Assembly: GCA_036653595.1 (NCBI GenBank)
Contig: JAVVTQ010000003.1
Location: forward strand, 20,274-84,273
Origin: JAVVTQ01 sp036653595
GTDB taxonomy: Bacteria > Bacillota > Clostridia > Oscillospirales > Ruminococcaceae
DNA length: 64,000 nt
Direction: 5' to 3'
Of the stretch, positions 1 to 8,477 are shown one piece after another (within the stretch, counting starts at the first letter, position 1; each line of letters starts with the position of its first letter). Position numbers and translations under genes: made by a program. Below the pieces are notes generated by a model that was not told the origin of the DNA, did no database searches, and was given only the letters and a program-made list of their open reading frames with translations.

Positions 1-229
1 CATCGATTTGGCCGAGAAGAGTTTTCGCACTCACAATAAATTCGGCGCCGCGCTTTGTCGGCTCAATTCCGCGCGGTGTTCGCTTGAAAATCGCAAAGCC
101 CAGGGAAAGCTCAAATTCCTTCAAAGCCTTGCTCAGATTAGGCTGGCTCATGTATAGACTTTCCGCCGCCTGAGTGATAGAACCTGTCTTTGCGACTTCA
201 ACCGCATAGCGCATATGATTTATGTTCAT
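1..229 (-). CDS. LysR-family transcriptional regulator, N-terminal part (runs off the window)
   Basis: The 76 visible residues form the N-terminal winged helix-turn-helix of a LysR regulator: an ITQAAESLYMSQPNLSKALK-type recognition segment at about residues 18-37, then LGFAIFKRTPRG and EPTKRGAEF, the usual LysR wing. The ATG at 229 follows GAGGTG with a short spacer. The effector domain lies outside the window, so the signal and target genes cannot be read. LysR genes often regulate a divergent neighbour; here that would be the PAP2 phosphatase gene, but 340 bases separate them and no operator is obvious. The family call is secure. Confidence 0.9.
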   Translation of the reverse strand, partial: MNINHMRYAVEVAKTGSITQAAESLYMSQPNLSKALKEFELSLGFAIFKRTPRGIEPTKRGAEFIVSAKTLLGQID

Positions 230-569
230 CAGTTCACCTCTGAAAAAATTGTTAAAAGTGCAAAAAACATAGTTTCGCAAAGGAATAATTTGCCGTTAAA
301 TTGAGCACGGCACACGTCTGATATATATTAGTATACCATAATATCTGTCTCGAAGCGACAGTCGGCAGCGGCGCAAAGCTATGACAAAGTCAAGAGCGAA
401 GAGCGCCGAAAGGACAAAACGGCGGCATACAACTATAAGTATATTAAAATCACAAAAAAACAAAACGTAAACAAAAACTCGACACCAATTGCAGACAGAA
501 TCTATTTTTTGTTGACCTTTATCGCTTTATGTGGCAAACTGAAATTATTGAAATCAAATGAGGTGTACT
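230..569. other. Intergenic region between divergent LysR and PAP2 genes
   Basis: No gene is visible in these 340 bases. A TATACT hexamer read on the minus strand at 330-335 could be a -10 for the LysR gene, but it has no good -35. A TTGACC at 512-517 lies 17 bases before a weak CAAACT and could drive the PAP2 gene. A short inverted repeat (CTGTC/GACAG) lies near 345-361. Confidence 0.4.
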
Positions 570-1493
570 ATGGAGATATTGAGAGCTTTGGAGGGCATAA
601 GAACCGCATTTTTTGACAAAATCATGGCGGTGGTGACGTACCTTGGCGATGAAGCGGTGTTTCTAGTAATTGTACTGTTTGTGCTGTGGTGTGTTGACAA
701 AAAATGGGGGATAAGGCTGCTGTTTCTGGGCCTTTCGGGAAATGTCATAAATCAGCTTCTCAAAGCGGTTTTTTGCATTCCCAGGCCATGGATTATTGAC
801 CCACAATTTACAATCGTCGAGTCTGCTCGCGCAGGAGCCGGAGGATATTCTTTTCCAAGCGGCCATACGCAGGGTGCTGCTAGCTTATTTGGCGGTATCG
901 CGATTTGGAAAAAAAGAAAAGCTGTGACGGCTCTTTGCGCTTTTCTTGTGCTGTTGACCGGATTTTCCAGAATGTATCTCGGTGTCCACACGCCCCTTGA
1001 TGTCGGTGTTTCGCTTGCAATCGGTCTTTTGCTGACTGTGATTTTTTATTTTTTCTATAAAAGAGAACCGTCGCAAAAGCTTGAATATATGCTCTACACG
1101 CTAGTCGGGACGGCGCTGTGTGCTTCGCTTCTAGCCTATTTATTGTTTGCGCCAAAAACGGCGGCGAACATTGCCGAGGTCGATGCCGCAGGCTTAAAAA
1201 CGGCGTTTACTCTGATGGGAAGCTTTTTAGGGATGATTGTGGTCATGTGGGTGGACAGGAGATATATAAAATTCTCGACAAAAGCCGTGTGGTGGGCGCA
1301 AATATTGAAATTTGTACTCGGGCTTGCCATAATACTCGCCGTCAAAACATTGCTAAAACAGCCGTTGTATGCTCTGCTTGGCGGGAGCGCCGTCGCAGAT
1401 GCCGTGCGGTATTTTACAGTGGTGATTGTCGGTGGAATTGTTTGGCCAATGACATTTAAATGGTGGTCATCGCTCGGCAAAAAGAGTGCATAG
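570..1493 (+). CDS. Membrane-bound PAP2-family phosphatase
   Basis: The 307-residue polytopic membrane protein carries the full PAP2 (type 2 phosphatidic acid phosphatase) signature: KAVFCIPRP (K-x6-RP), FPSGHTQ (PSGH) and SRMYLGVHTPLD (SR-x5-H-x3-D), which holds the catalytic histidine. Such enzymes hydrolyse lipid phosphates or undecaprenyl diphosphate at the outer face of the membrane; the substrate cannot be told from sequence. Several hydrophobic segments follow the catalytic core, a longer tail than in minimal PAP2 proteins. An upstream in-frame ATG at 558 exists, but GAGG at 560-563 is spaced six bases from the ATG at 570, so 570 is preferred. The gene stands alone and ends before a strong hairpin at 1551. 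Confidence 0.88.
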   Translation: MEILRALEGIRTAFFDKIMAVVTYLGDEAVFLVIVLFVLWCVDKKWGIRLLFLGLSGNVINQLLKAVFCIPRPWIIDPQFTIVESARAGAGGYSFPSGHTQGAASLFGGIAIWKKRKAVTALCAFLVLLTGFSRMYLGVHTPLDVGVSLAIGLLLTVIFYFFYKREPSQKLEYMLYTLVGTALCASLLAYLLFAPKTAANIAEVDAAGLKTAFTLMGSFLGMIVVMWVDRRYIKFSTKAVWWAQILKFVLGLAIILAVKTLLKQPLYALLGGSAVADAVRYFTVVIVGGIVWPMTFKWWSSLGKKSA

Positions 1494-1827
1494 CAGCTTT
1501 TGGCTGTCGCTAAATTGGTTGAGGCGAAGAATAAAAGAAGAATATTTATAAAAGTGCGCAGGGAAATATCCCTGCGCACTTTTAAAGTTTGTGATTTCCA
1601 AATAAAATGCACGTAAAGCAAGCGCTTAAGTGTCTCTTAAAATGTCAGTCCGACATTGGCGCGACAGCCGCAATGTGAAGGTGGGGGACGCATTAAAAAG
1701 TCAAAGCAGAAAAAATTTGACGGCCGCGGGTTTAGGGCATTCGGCAGCAATTAAGGCAAAATACTCAAAAGCGCAAAATAAAATTTGGGACGGCCGTGTT
1801 GCAGGCTTATTATGAAAAAAGTGGGTG
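1494..1827. other. Intergenic region between convergent PAP2 and pilT genes
   Basis: Apart from the hairpin terminator at 1551-1582 nothing recognisable is present. A 61-codon open frame at 1630-1815 has no ribosome site and a protein sequence of no recognisable family, so it is not called. Two copies of GACGGCCG lie near 1720 and 1789. Confidence 0.5.
1551..1582. terminator. Bidirectional hairpin terminator
   Basis: A perfect 14-base-pair stem (1551-1564 with 1569-1582) and a four-base AATA loop, with AAA on one side and TTT on the other. It lies 58 bases past the PAP2 stop and can also stop the pilus operon arriving from the other strand. Confidence 0.85.
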
Positions 1828-2871
1828 TTAGATATTGAGGTCGCGCGGCGAAAATGCCCAGTTGAGCGCCATTTGCTTCGTAATGCGCTTTTCGCGGACA
1901 AGACGCGAAAGATCGCTGTCAAAAGTGTGCATTCCGAGTGCACCGCCTGACTGCATACAGCTTGTGAGCTGATAGCTTTTGCTCTCGCGTATCAAATTGA
2001 GAACTGCGTCGGAACCGAGCAAAATCTCAGTGGCGACAGCGCGTCCGAGGCCGTCCGCAGTAGGGATGAGAGCCTGAGTCACAACACCCTTTAAAATGGT
2101 TGAAAGCTGAATGCGCATCTGCTGTTGAGATTGCGGCGGGCAGACATCGACAATGCGGTCAATAGTTTGAGAAGCGCCGGTGGTGTGCAGTGTTGACAAG
2201 ACAAGGTGTCCCGTTTCGGCGGCTGTGACCGCGGCCGAAATCGTCTCAAAATCCCTCATTTCCCCGACGAGTATGACGTCCGGGTCCTCACGCAGGGAAG
2301 AGCGAAGTGCTTCGGCAAAGGAACCGACGTCATGCCCGAGTTCTCGCTGATGGATGCGCGAAAGCTTGTCGAAGTGAAGATATTCGACAGGATCCTCAAT
2401 TGTGAGGATGTGGACGGCTTTTTTGGAATTGATGTGATCTATCATTGCGGCGAGAGTGGTGGATTTTCCGCTGCCTGTTGGTCCGGTGACAAGAACAAGT
2501 CCGCGCGGCTGATCTGCCAAAGAGGTTACTATCGGCGGCAGTCCCAGCTGTGCAATGGAGGGGATTGTGTCACTGAGCAGCCGAACTGCGCAGGCAAGCA
2601 AGCCCTGTTGGTGAAAAATATTGGCGCGCTGGCGAAAAGCTGAGGTCACAAAGGCAAAATCCAAATCAGCCCCGCCAAGCACACGTAATTTTTGCGCTTC
2701 ACTGCAAATTGAGAATATAAGCTGTTGAGTTTCTTCGGGTGTCATGGTGAACCCGGAGGACTCCAAAAGACCGTTTCTGCGAAAGAGACACGGCTTTCCA
2801 ACCGTAAAATGAATGTCCGAGCAGCCAAGTCCGCGCGCTTTTATGACGATATCGTCAATACTTGTTCCCAA
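1828..2871 (-). CDS. pilT: Type IV pilus retraction ATPase PilT
   Basis: The 347-residue protein matches PilT in length and motifs. It has an N-terminal SDIHF segment, a Walker A GPTGSGKST at residues 130-138, the Asp box around TIEDPVEY, a Walker B around EDPDVILVGEMRD and the His box HLVLSTLHTTGA. PilT hexamers hydrolyse ATP to depolymerise the pilus, giving twitching motility. It is the last gene of the pilus operon, 12 bases after pilB. The start is a TTG: GAGGTG lies seven bases before it and no ATG suits. The TTG may keep retraction ATPase levels low; that is inference. Confidence 0.95.
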   Translation of the reverse strand: MGTSIDDIVIKARGLGCSDIHFTVGKPCLFRRNGLLESSGFTMTPEETQQLIFSICSEAQKLRVLGGADLDFAFVTSAFRQRANIFHQQGLLACAVRLLSDTIPSIAQLGLPPIVTSLADQPRGLVLVTGPTGSGKSTTLAAMIDHINSKKAVHILTIEDPVEYLHFDKLSRIHQRELGHDVGSFAEALRSSLREDPDVILVGEMRDFETISAAVTAAETGHLVLSTLHTTGASQTIDRIVDVCPPQSQQQMRIQLSTILKGVVTQALIPTADGLGRAVATEILLGSDAVLNLIRESKSYQLTSCMQSGGALGMHTFDSDLSRLVREKRITKQMALNWAFSPRDLNI

Positions 2872-2883
2872 AAGAGCACCTCT

Positions 2884-4560
2884 CTATTCGACGGAATATG
2901 TAACTTTGATAAGCTCTTCAACAGAGGTCGTACCCGCCCTCACAAGGTCGAGCACAGACTCCCGCAAGGTGCGCATACCCTGTTTTTCTTTGGCATAATC
3001 CGCTATGGTATCGGTAGATTCACCGTTTGTAATCATTCTGCGTATATCGCGGTTTCCTATGAGCACTTCATGTATGGCGATGCGCCCTTTGTAGCCTGTA
3101 TTTTTGCAATAGTTGCAGCCCTTGCCGCGAAAAGCTTTCTTTATGTCATCGTCGAGAAACTCGCGCTCGGTTTCATCGGGCGTGTATTCCTCCTTGCAGT
3201 ATGGGCATATTTTGCGAACAAGCCGTTGCGCAACAATTCCGACGACAGAGCTTGCCACCATGTATGCGGGAAGCCCCATGTCCTTGAGACGAACAATTGA
3301 GGACACGGCGTCGTTTGTGTGCAAAGTGGAAAAGACGAGATGTCCTGTTATGGCCGCGCGCACGGAAATAGAAGCCGTCTCGGCATCGCGCGTTTCCCCG
3401 ACCATTATAATGTCAGGATCCTGGCGCAAAAGTGAGCGCAGACCGGTTTCAAAGGTCAGACCGGACACATTGTTCACCTGCATTTGATTGACCCTGCTTA
3501 AATTGCGCTCAACGGGATCCTCGATTGTCGAAATATTGAATTGCTTTTTGGCAAATTCCTCGAGAATCATATATAGTGTGGTTGTCTTGCCCGAGCCGGT
3601 TGGACCGGTGAGATATATTATTCCATGAGGGGCTTTGAGCATTCGCTCTGTTTTGCTGTAGTTTTCTTCGTCCATTCCAAAATGTGAAGCGTTGTCTATG
3701 GGGCTGTTTGTTGAGAGAAAGCGCAGCACCGCTTTTTCTCCGTACACCGTCGGAATGACCGAGGTGCGGACGTTTATATCGTTGCTGTCAATTCTGGCGC
3801 GAAAGTGACCGTCCTGAGGTAGGCGCCGTTCGGCGATATCGAGCGAGGACATAATTTTCACACGCGCTATCAGAGTCTGGTGTATTGAACGCGGAAGTGT
3901 CACATAGTCTACAATAACACCGTCAATTCGGATGCGCACAAGCGTGCGGTCCTCGAGCGGTTCTATGTGTATGTCGCTGGCGCCGGAATTGAAGCCCTGA
4001 TTCAGCAGACTGTTGAGCAGCTTCACGACGCCCGCATCCTCGGTTTCTTCGCTGTCAGAGTCAAGATTGAGTGGTTGCACAGAGAGTGGAAAAGATGTCT
4101 TGCTTGCGCTGAGCACCTGATCCTTGGCCTCCACTTCTGCATAGTAGGTATTTATGGCGGTTGAAATCCTGTCCCGCTCACAAAGCACGATTTCGAGAGG
4201 CATTCCCGATATTTGGCGCACATCTTCAACAGCATAGAAATTGAGGGGATCGCTCATGACAACGGTGAGCAGAGATGCGCTTGTCTTTACCGCAATGAGA
4301 TTGTATTTTATGGCAAGCTGCCGCGGCACAAGCCTCACGGCGTTGATATCCACATTTATTGTCTCTATATTCACATATTTATATCCTAGCTTTTGAGACA
4401 GAGCCTCAAGAACCTGACGCTCGGACACAAAGCCGAGGTCAACAAGAACTTGCCCGAGCCTTTTTCCATTCTGCTTTTGCTGCGCGAGGGCTTTTTGCAC
4501 CTGTTCATCGGTTATATAGCCGCATTCCTTGAGAACCTCACCGATGGGAATGTGTTTCAT
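2884..4560 (-). CDS. pilB: Type IV pilus assembly ATPase PilB (GspE family)
   Basis: A 558-residue extension ATPase. An N-terminal MshEN-type domain (residues 1-140, with GEVLKECGYITDEQV and a related GQVLVDLGFVSERQV repeat) is followed by the GspE core: GASDIHIEP near 195, Walker A GPTGSGKTT at 319-327, Asp box TIEDPVERN, Walker B DPDIIMVGETRD and the His box. A tetracysteine zinc motif (CPYC and CNYC, about residues 459-495) is typical of PilB and absent from PilT. The MshEN domain often binds cyclic-di-GMP. The start at 4560 follows AGGTGG; a longer open frame upstream to 4596 lacks such a site and overlaps the preceding gene. Confidence 0.95.
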   Translation of the reverse strand: MKHIPIGEVLKECGYITDEQVQKALAQQKQNGKRLGQVLVDLGFVSERQVLEALSQKLGYKYVNIETINVDINAVRLVPRQLAIKYNLIAVKTSASLLTVVMSDPLNFYAVEDVRQISGMPLEIVLCERDRISTAINTYYAEVEAKDQVLSASKTSFPLSVQPLNLDSDSEETEDAGVVKLLNSLLNQGFNSGASDIHIEPLEDRTLVRIRIDGVIVDYVTLPRSIHQTLIARVKIMSSLDIAERRLPQDGHFRARIDSNDINVRTSVIPTVYGEKAVLRFLSTNSPIDNASHFGMDEENYSKTERMLKAPHGIIYLTGPTGSGKTTTLYMILEEFAKKQFNISTIEDPVERNLSRVNQMQVNNVSGLTFETGLRSLLRQDPDIIMVGETRDAETASISVRAAITGHLVFSTLHTNDAVSSIVRLKDMGLPAYMVASSVVGIVAQRLVRKICPYCKEEYTPDETEREFLDDDIKKAFRGKGCNYCKNTGYKGRIAIHEVLIGNRDIRRMITNGESTDTIADYAKEKQGMRTLRESVLDLVRAGTTSVEELIKVTYSVE

Positions 4561-4588
4561 AATATTGCACCACCTAAAATAAGATTTA

Positions 4589-5710
4589 TCAGCCAAGCTT
4601 TATCCAGTAATTGCCGCTTTCGAGTTCCTTTTGCATGTCTTTCGAGTCCGGGCTTTGATATACGTTTTGCATCGGATAAGTGTCAAAAGTATTTCCAATC
4701 GGTTTGCAGTAGGCATACCAGCAATTTTGTCCTGAATGATAAACAAGCCTTGCTTTCCACTGGTCATTTGAGGAGCTGTCCCTCACCGCATAAAATACAG
4801 TGTCTGTGATGAGGCCGCCCGCGGTGAAATAGTATGGCCTGACAGAGAGCGTTGTCATATTTGAAAGTGCGCTGTAAAGAGAGTCAGCCTCTTTTGTCCC
4901 AACAAGCTTTAACGGCTCCAGCTTTGTCTTATCGAAGAGCGGATACGCGCCGCCATATTTTTTGAGCAGCAGCGTGTAAAAGTTGTCGCGCGTCGGAGTT
5001 GTGTTCGAAATGCCATAGGTGTTCATAATCCGCTGTCTTGCTGCTTTCCACTCTGGGCTGTTGTATTTGGCATTTTTGTAGTCGCTGAGAAGAAGCTTGT
5101 ACTGTGAGTTTAGAATATATGTGCGGTGCAGCATTTCATTGGCAACCGCATCGTCGAGTGAGCCGCCAAGCGGGAGGTCATTGCTGTCGAACATAATAAC
5201 AGGATTGGTTTTGTCGGCGGTGTCGCCATCGATATAATTTTCGTCGAGTCCCATGTTGACAAGCTTGAAAGTTGAGCCTGTGCGATAGGTGGGGCGTGTT
5301 TCTGTGGAAAAATAGACGAGAACTTCAACGTGAAGCTGCTTTTTTTCGGCGTCTGTGCCGACATGTATCTCGATGCGGTGTCCGCGGTAGAATTCCTCGC
5401 CATACAAATCCTCAAAGCTCGGCGAAGATTGTAAATACATGAGCTTGCCGTCTTCGACGGTGATGGCCTCGGTATATGTGTTGGCAGTGCCGTTGTCGGC
5501 AATTTTGACATGCGTGGCATATGTCAGCCTGTCCTCGATGAAACGGTAAACAGCATCGCCGACATATTTCTCTATGTTAGTCTGAACACTGTGTCCAAAA
5601 AAATTGCTTCCGGACAAAATCATAGCCGCAGTAATGGCGAAGACGAGAGAGATGAGTGCGAGTGTGACTATTGTCTCTACCAGCGTCATGCCTTTTTTAT
5701 TAAGCTTCAA
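4589..5710 (-). CDS. Minor prepilin-like protein (PilW-type), type IV pilus operon
   Basis: A 373-residue protein starting with a class III prepilin signal: KKG^MTLVETIVTLALISLVF, a short basic leader, the PilD cleavage site after glycine, Glu5 of the mature protein and a hydrophobic helix. The long polar remainder has no recognised domain; size and position fit PilW-like minor pilins that prime pilus assembly. The frame stays open upstream to 5776, but that would overlap the preceding gene. A TTG at 5710, six bases after AAGGCGGG, gives exactly the expected six-residue leader, so it is preferred. The gene begins 38 bases after its predecessor. Confidence 0.82.
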   Translation of the reverse strand: MKLNKKGMTLVETIVTLALISLVFAITAAMILSGSNFFGHSVQTNIEKYVGDAVYRFIEDRLTYATHVKIADNGTANTYTEAITVEDGKLMYLQSSPSFEDLYGEEFYRGHRIEIHVGTDAEKKQLHVEVLVYFSTETRPTYRTGSTFKLVNMGLDENYIDGDTADKTNPVIMFDSNDLPLGGSLDDAVANEMLHRTYILNSQYKLLLSDYKNAKYNSPEWKAARQRIMNTYGISNTTPTRDNFYTLLLKKYGGAYPLFDKTKLEPLKLVGTKEADSLYSALSNMTTLSVRPYYFTAGGLITDTVFYAVRDSSSNDQWKARLVYHSGQNCWYAYCKPIGNTFDTYPMQNVYQSPDSKDMQKELESGNYWIKLG

Positions 5711-5748
5711 TGAATACCCGCCTTTCCACAGACGGCCGCAAGGCCCTG

Positions 5749-6066
5749 TCAATATGGCACAAAAATGTTGTAGCACACGCCTGTGCTGTCGTCTACGAAC
5801 TCTATAACACGGCCTTTGATAGATACGTTTTTGCCGTTGTCACAAGAAAAAATGATATTTTTGTCAATGCCTGGGTCAGAAACAGTCGCATTTTCGACTT
5901 TTGAGGTCAGCTGCTGCGCGGCATTGTGCAAGTCCTGTCCGCGCCGAATGAGCGACGCAACTGTCAGAAAGCCGGTGGCCATCATCACGGAGACTATCGA
6001 AACAATAGCGATGGAAACGATGACTTCAACCAACGTCATGCCTTTTTTACATGTCAGCTTTTTCAA
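5749..6066 (-). CDS. Small minor prepilin (PilV/PilI-type)
   Basis: A 105-residue prepilin. The leader MKKLTCKKG is followed by MTLVEVIVSIAIVSIVSVMMATG, the conserved cleavage site, Glu5 and N-terminal helix of type IV pilins. The short C-terminal part has one strand-rich stretch and ends in FVPY. It starts with TTG at 6066, the second of three TTG starts in this operon, and the nearest purine-rich site (GAAAGGTG) is unusually distant. Together with the genes on either side it probably forms the priming tip of the pilus; that role is inferred from family and position. Confidence 0.82.
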   Translation of the reverse strand: MKKLTCKKGMTLVEVIVSIAIVSIVSVMMATGFLTVASLIRRGQDLHNAAQQLTSKVENATVSDPGIDKNIIFSCDNGKNVSIKGRVIEFVDDSTGVCYNIFVPY

Positions 6067-6071
6067 GATAT

Positions 6072-7286
6072 CTAATCGGCACCTTTCGTGTATTTTGAGA
6101 GTACGTATCCGGCAGGAAGCAGCTTTGAGGCGGCAGCAGGTGCCTCAGTTGCAAGAAGAAACCCGTTGTCGGCACTAAAGGTGCCTGTGTATATGTCGCC
6201 TGTGACCGTCATGGATTCGCACGATACAGAGGATTTGTCCGTCCCATAAACGGACAGCTTCACATCCTCGTTCTTTGCTTTTAAATTGAGCGTTGCGTTG
6301 TCGCGGAGAACAAAGACAATTTTTGAGTCCTTTGCAAGGTTGAACGATTCTATGTTTAGGGTGACGTCCGAGTTGACACAGACATACACAGTGCCAGAAC
6401 CGGTCGATGTGAGCTTTTCGATAGTCAGCTCCTGTGCAGCGAGCTTTGAGATGAGGTAGTACCCATCGGCAGAGGGCGAAGAATCCACAATAAATTCCTT
6501 TTCAACAGACGCACCGATGAGGTACTGGTTGGGTCCGGAATCGAAATCATATTTTACGTCGGGCACTGTCACGGGGTCAATCACATTTGTTATCGAGTCC
6601 ACCGTCGAGCGCATGACGGATGACGGCACGTTTACAATTCTCCTCGCGACTATGGACTGGGGAAGTTTTTGCAAAGAGCCGACAAAGGTCACGGAATCTG
6701 ACAGGATGCTGCCGCTTACATAGCCTGCGGAATAAAGGCTGAGCGGCATGTCGATTGAGAAAAAATTCCCGCTGACACGCGCGGAAAGCTGAGCCGCGGT
6801 GCTGTCATAGAGATAGATATCCCCTTGTACGGCAAAAGCGGAGTTTGGGGCAAGATTGCGCGTGTAAAGGCCACCGGAAAAGTTGTAGACCTCTGCATAC
6901 ATTCGAGTGACCCTTGCTGTAAAGGAGGCTGTCTGCTCCAAATATTTGGTCGTGGCAGTGACTGTGATGACATCGTCGGAGACGCGCTTTATCTGAGCCG
7001 TGCATTTTCCCATTTCCGGCGGAAATGAGATGTCGGAATTGATTGTGTCTCCGACCTTCTTCGGCATCAGAAGCGCGTCCTCGCTGACCAGTTTTTTTGC
7101 CAGAGAAACCGCGGCGCTCCTTGAAGTGAAATATGCCTGCCTGTCTTCATAATATCGAAGACTGCGCTGATGGTAGGAATATGCGATTGTCAGAGCTGCG
7201 ACGACAAAAGCCGTCAGCATTGCGAGAACGATGACGGACCAGATTATTGCCGAGCCGTTTTTGTCCTTGATGGCATTTCTACTCAT
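6072..7286 (-). CDS. PilX-like pilus-associated membrane protein
   Basis: A 404-residue protein with one N-terminal membrane helix (SAIIWSVIVLAMLTAFVVAALTIAYS-type segment, about residues 12-37) preceded by a short charged leader with a glycine, as in PilX-type minor pilin proteins that lack a perfect prepilin motif. The remainder is Ser/Thr/Val-rich with repeating beta-strand character and may form a beta-solenoid-like exported domain; this is a reading of composition, not a family match. Two ATGs overlap at 7289 and 7286; GGAGG is better spaced for 7286. The context, between pilO and two prepilin genes, places it in the pilus machine. Confidence 0.7.
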   Translation of the reverse strand: MSRNAIKDKNGSAIIWSVIVLAMLTAFVVAALTIAYSYHQRSLRYYEDRQAYFTSRSAAVSLAKKLVSEDALLMPKKVGDTINSDISFPPEMGKCTAQIKRVSDDVITVTATTKYLEQTASFTARVTRMYAEVYNFSGGLYTRNLAPNSAFAVQGDIYLYDSTAAQLSARVSGNFFSIDMPLSLYSAGYVSGSILSDSVTFVGSLQKLPQSIVARRIVNVPSSVMRSTVDSITNVIDPVTVPDVKYDFDSGPNQYLIGASVEKEFIVDSSPSADGYYLISKLAAQELTIEKLTSTGSGTVYVCVNSDVTLNIESFNLAKDSKIVFVLRDNATLNLKAKNEDVKLSVYGTDKSSVSCESMTVTGDIYTGTFSADNGFLLATEAPAAASKLLPAGYVLSKYTKGAD

Positions 7287-7303
7287 CATTATCCTCCGGG
7301 TCT

Positions 7304-7870
7304 TTACGCATCGAACATATAGACGAAAATGTCAAACGTGAAATTACTTGTCGACTCATCGTTGCTTTGAGTGGTGGAGAAGCTTGTGACGCGCAGTGAC
7401 TTGTTTGCCGCCATAGCGTCTATAAATGCAAGAAACTGACTGTGTGTTCCGGAGCAGGCAAGTGTGACGCGGGTCATTGAAATCGGCGCGCTTGCCAAAA
7501 ACTCGGATGGGGCAAAAGCCGACACCGTTGTCTCTTCCGGATCTGAAATAATCAGTTCTATCGGCAGAAGACCGGAGGATGTGGCCACGGAGGTTATTTC
7601 GCGGTCTATGTCAAAGCTGCGCATTGTCGGATAAAAGCCGAGAAAAACATCATTCACTTCTGCTTCCAGCGGCGGCAGCGAGGATTTTAGAGAATCGAGA
7701 CTCTCACAGCCCGCGCGCATTTCTGCGCTTACAGCCGAGGCTTCATCGAGGCTGACGCTTATCTCGTCATTTTTGGCTATGAGCAGATTAATTCCCAGAA
7801 GAAACCCGGTGACGAGCAAAAACAGTGCGAGGAAATAGAGCAGTTTCTTTTCGCGTTTTGTCAGACTCAT
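7304..7870 (-). CDS. pilO: PilO-like type IV pilus alignment-complex protein
   Basis: A 188-residue single-pass membrane protein: a basic N-terminus (KREKKLLYF), a hydrophobic helix at about residues 10-30, a coiled-coil-prone stretch to about residue 70, then a small ferredoxin-like fold region. This is the PilO/GspM architecture. PilO pairs with PilN in the inner membrane and links PilM to the rest of the machine. Its ATG overlaps the pilN stop by four bases, suggesting translational coupling and equal amounts of the two partners. The identification rests on architecture and order more than on sequence motifs. Confidence 0.8.
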   Translation of the reverse strand: MSLTKREKKLLYFLALFLLVTGFLLGINLLIAKNDEISVSLDEASAVSAEMRAGCESLDSLKSSLPPLEAEVNDVFLGFYPTMRSFDIDREITSVATSSGLLPIELIISDPEETTVSAFAPSEFLASAPISMTRVTLACSGTHSQFLAFIDAMAANKSLRVTSFSTTQSNDESTSNFTFDIFVYMFDA

Positions 7871-8469
7871 TTTGCATTACCGTCCTTCGAAATTTCCGAG
7901 CCCTTGCATATGCAGCTGATGGTAAACTGATATGGGCCGTCTGCGCCGCCCTTGAAGTAGCCGGTGTATCCGATGTTGTCAAATATGCCCAGCTGCTCGA
8001 GCTTCTGAGCAAAATTTGCCACGTTCTCGACGCCGGCGGAGCTTCCCAATATTTGAAAAACAGCTGTCTCTTCGGTGTATTCGTAAGACTCCACAATCGT
8101 TTTGCCGCAGGAGGCTTCGACTTTTTCAAAAAGCTTGCTGTCGATGGCGGGAAAGGTTGAGAGTGCCTGTCGAGTGGTGCGCATTGTATCGAGCTTGACC
8201 AACAAATCTGTTTTCTTTGCGTCAAGCTTCTTGTAATCATCATATTTTGCAATGACCGACGGGTCACTTGCATACGACAACTCCTCGCTCAGGCGCGATT
8301 TGTTTACACAGAGCTTTATGAAAAAGCCGCCGAGAATCACGCAGAACACGGCGAGGAGAGCGATGAGAGGTGCGAGCAGCTTCAGCTTTTTTTGTTTTTT
8401 GCCTGACATTGCCGGCTTTTTGTTGTAGGCACTGTAAAAATCAATTCTTTTTGACGCCATTCTATTCAT
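7867..8469 (-). CDS. pilN: PilN-like type IV pilus alignment-complex protein
   Basis: A 200-residue protein with the cytoplasmic N-terminal motif RIDFYSAYN, equivalent to the conserved INLLP-type segment of PilN that docks into PilM. A lysine-rich patch, one membrane helix (about residues 31-53), a coiled coil and a C-terminal ferredoxin-like domain follow. It forms a heterodimer with PilO. An open frame extends upstream to 8505, but GAGGTG six bases before the ATG at 8469 and the overlap with pilM favour the shorter start. Confidence 0.8.
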   Translation of the reverse strand: MNRMASKRIDFYSAYNKKPAMSGKKQKKLKLLAPLIALLAVFCVILGGFFIKLCVNKSRLSEELSYASDPSVIAKYDDYKKLDAKKTDLLVKLDTMRTTRQALSTFPAIDSKLFEKVEASCGKTIVESYEYTEETAVFQILGSSAGVENVANFAQKLEQLGIFDNIGYTGYFKGGADGPYQFTISCICKGSEISKDGNAK

Positions 8470-8477
8470 ATCGCACC

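Noticed and set aside
1630..1815. 61-codon plus-strand open frame after the PAP2 gene
   Set aside because: No ribosome site, composition unlike protein, and it lies between a terminator and the convergent pilT gene.
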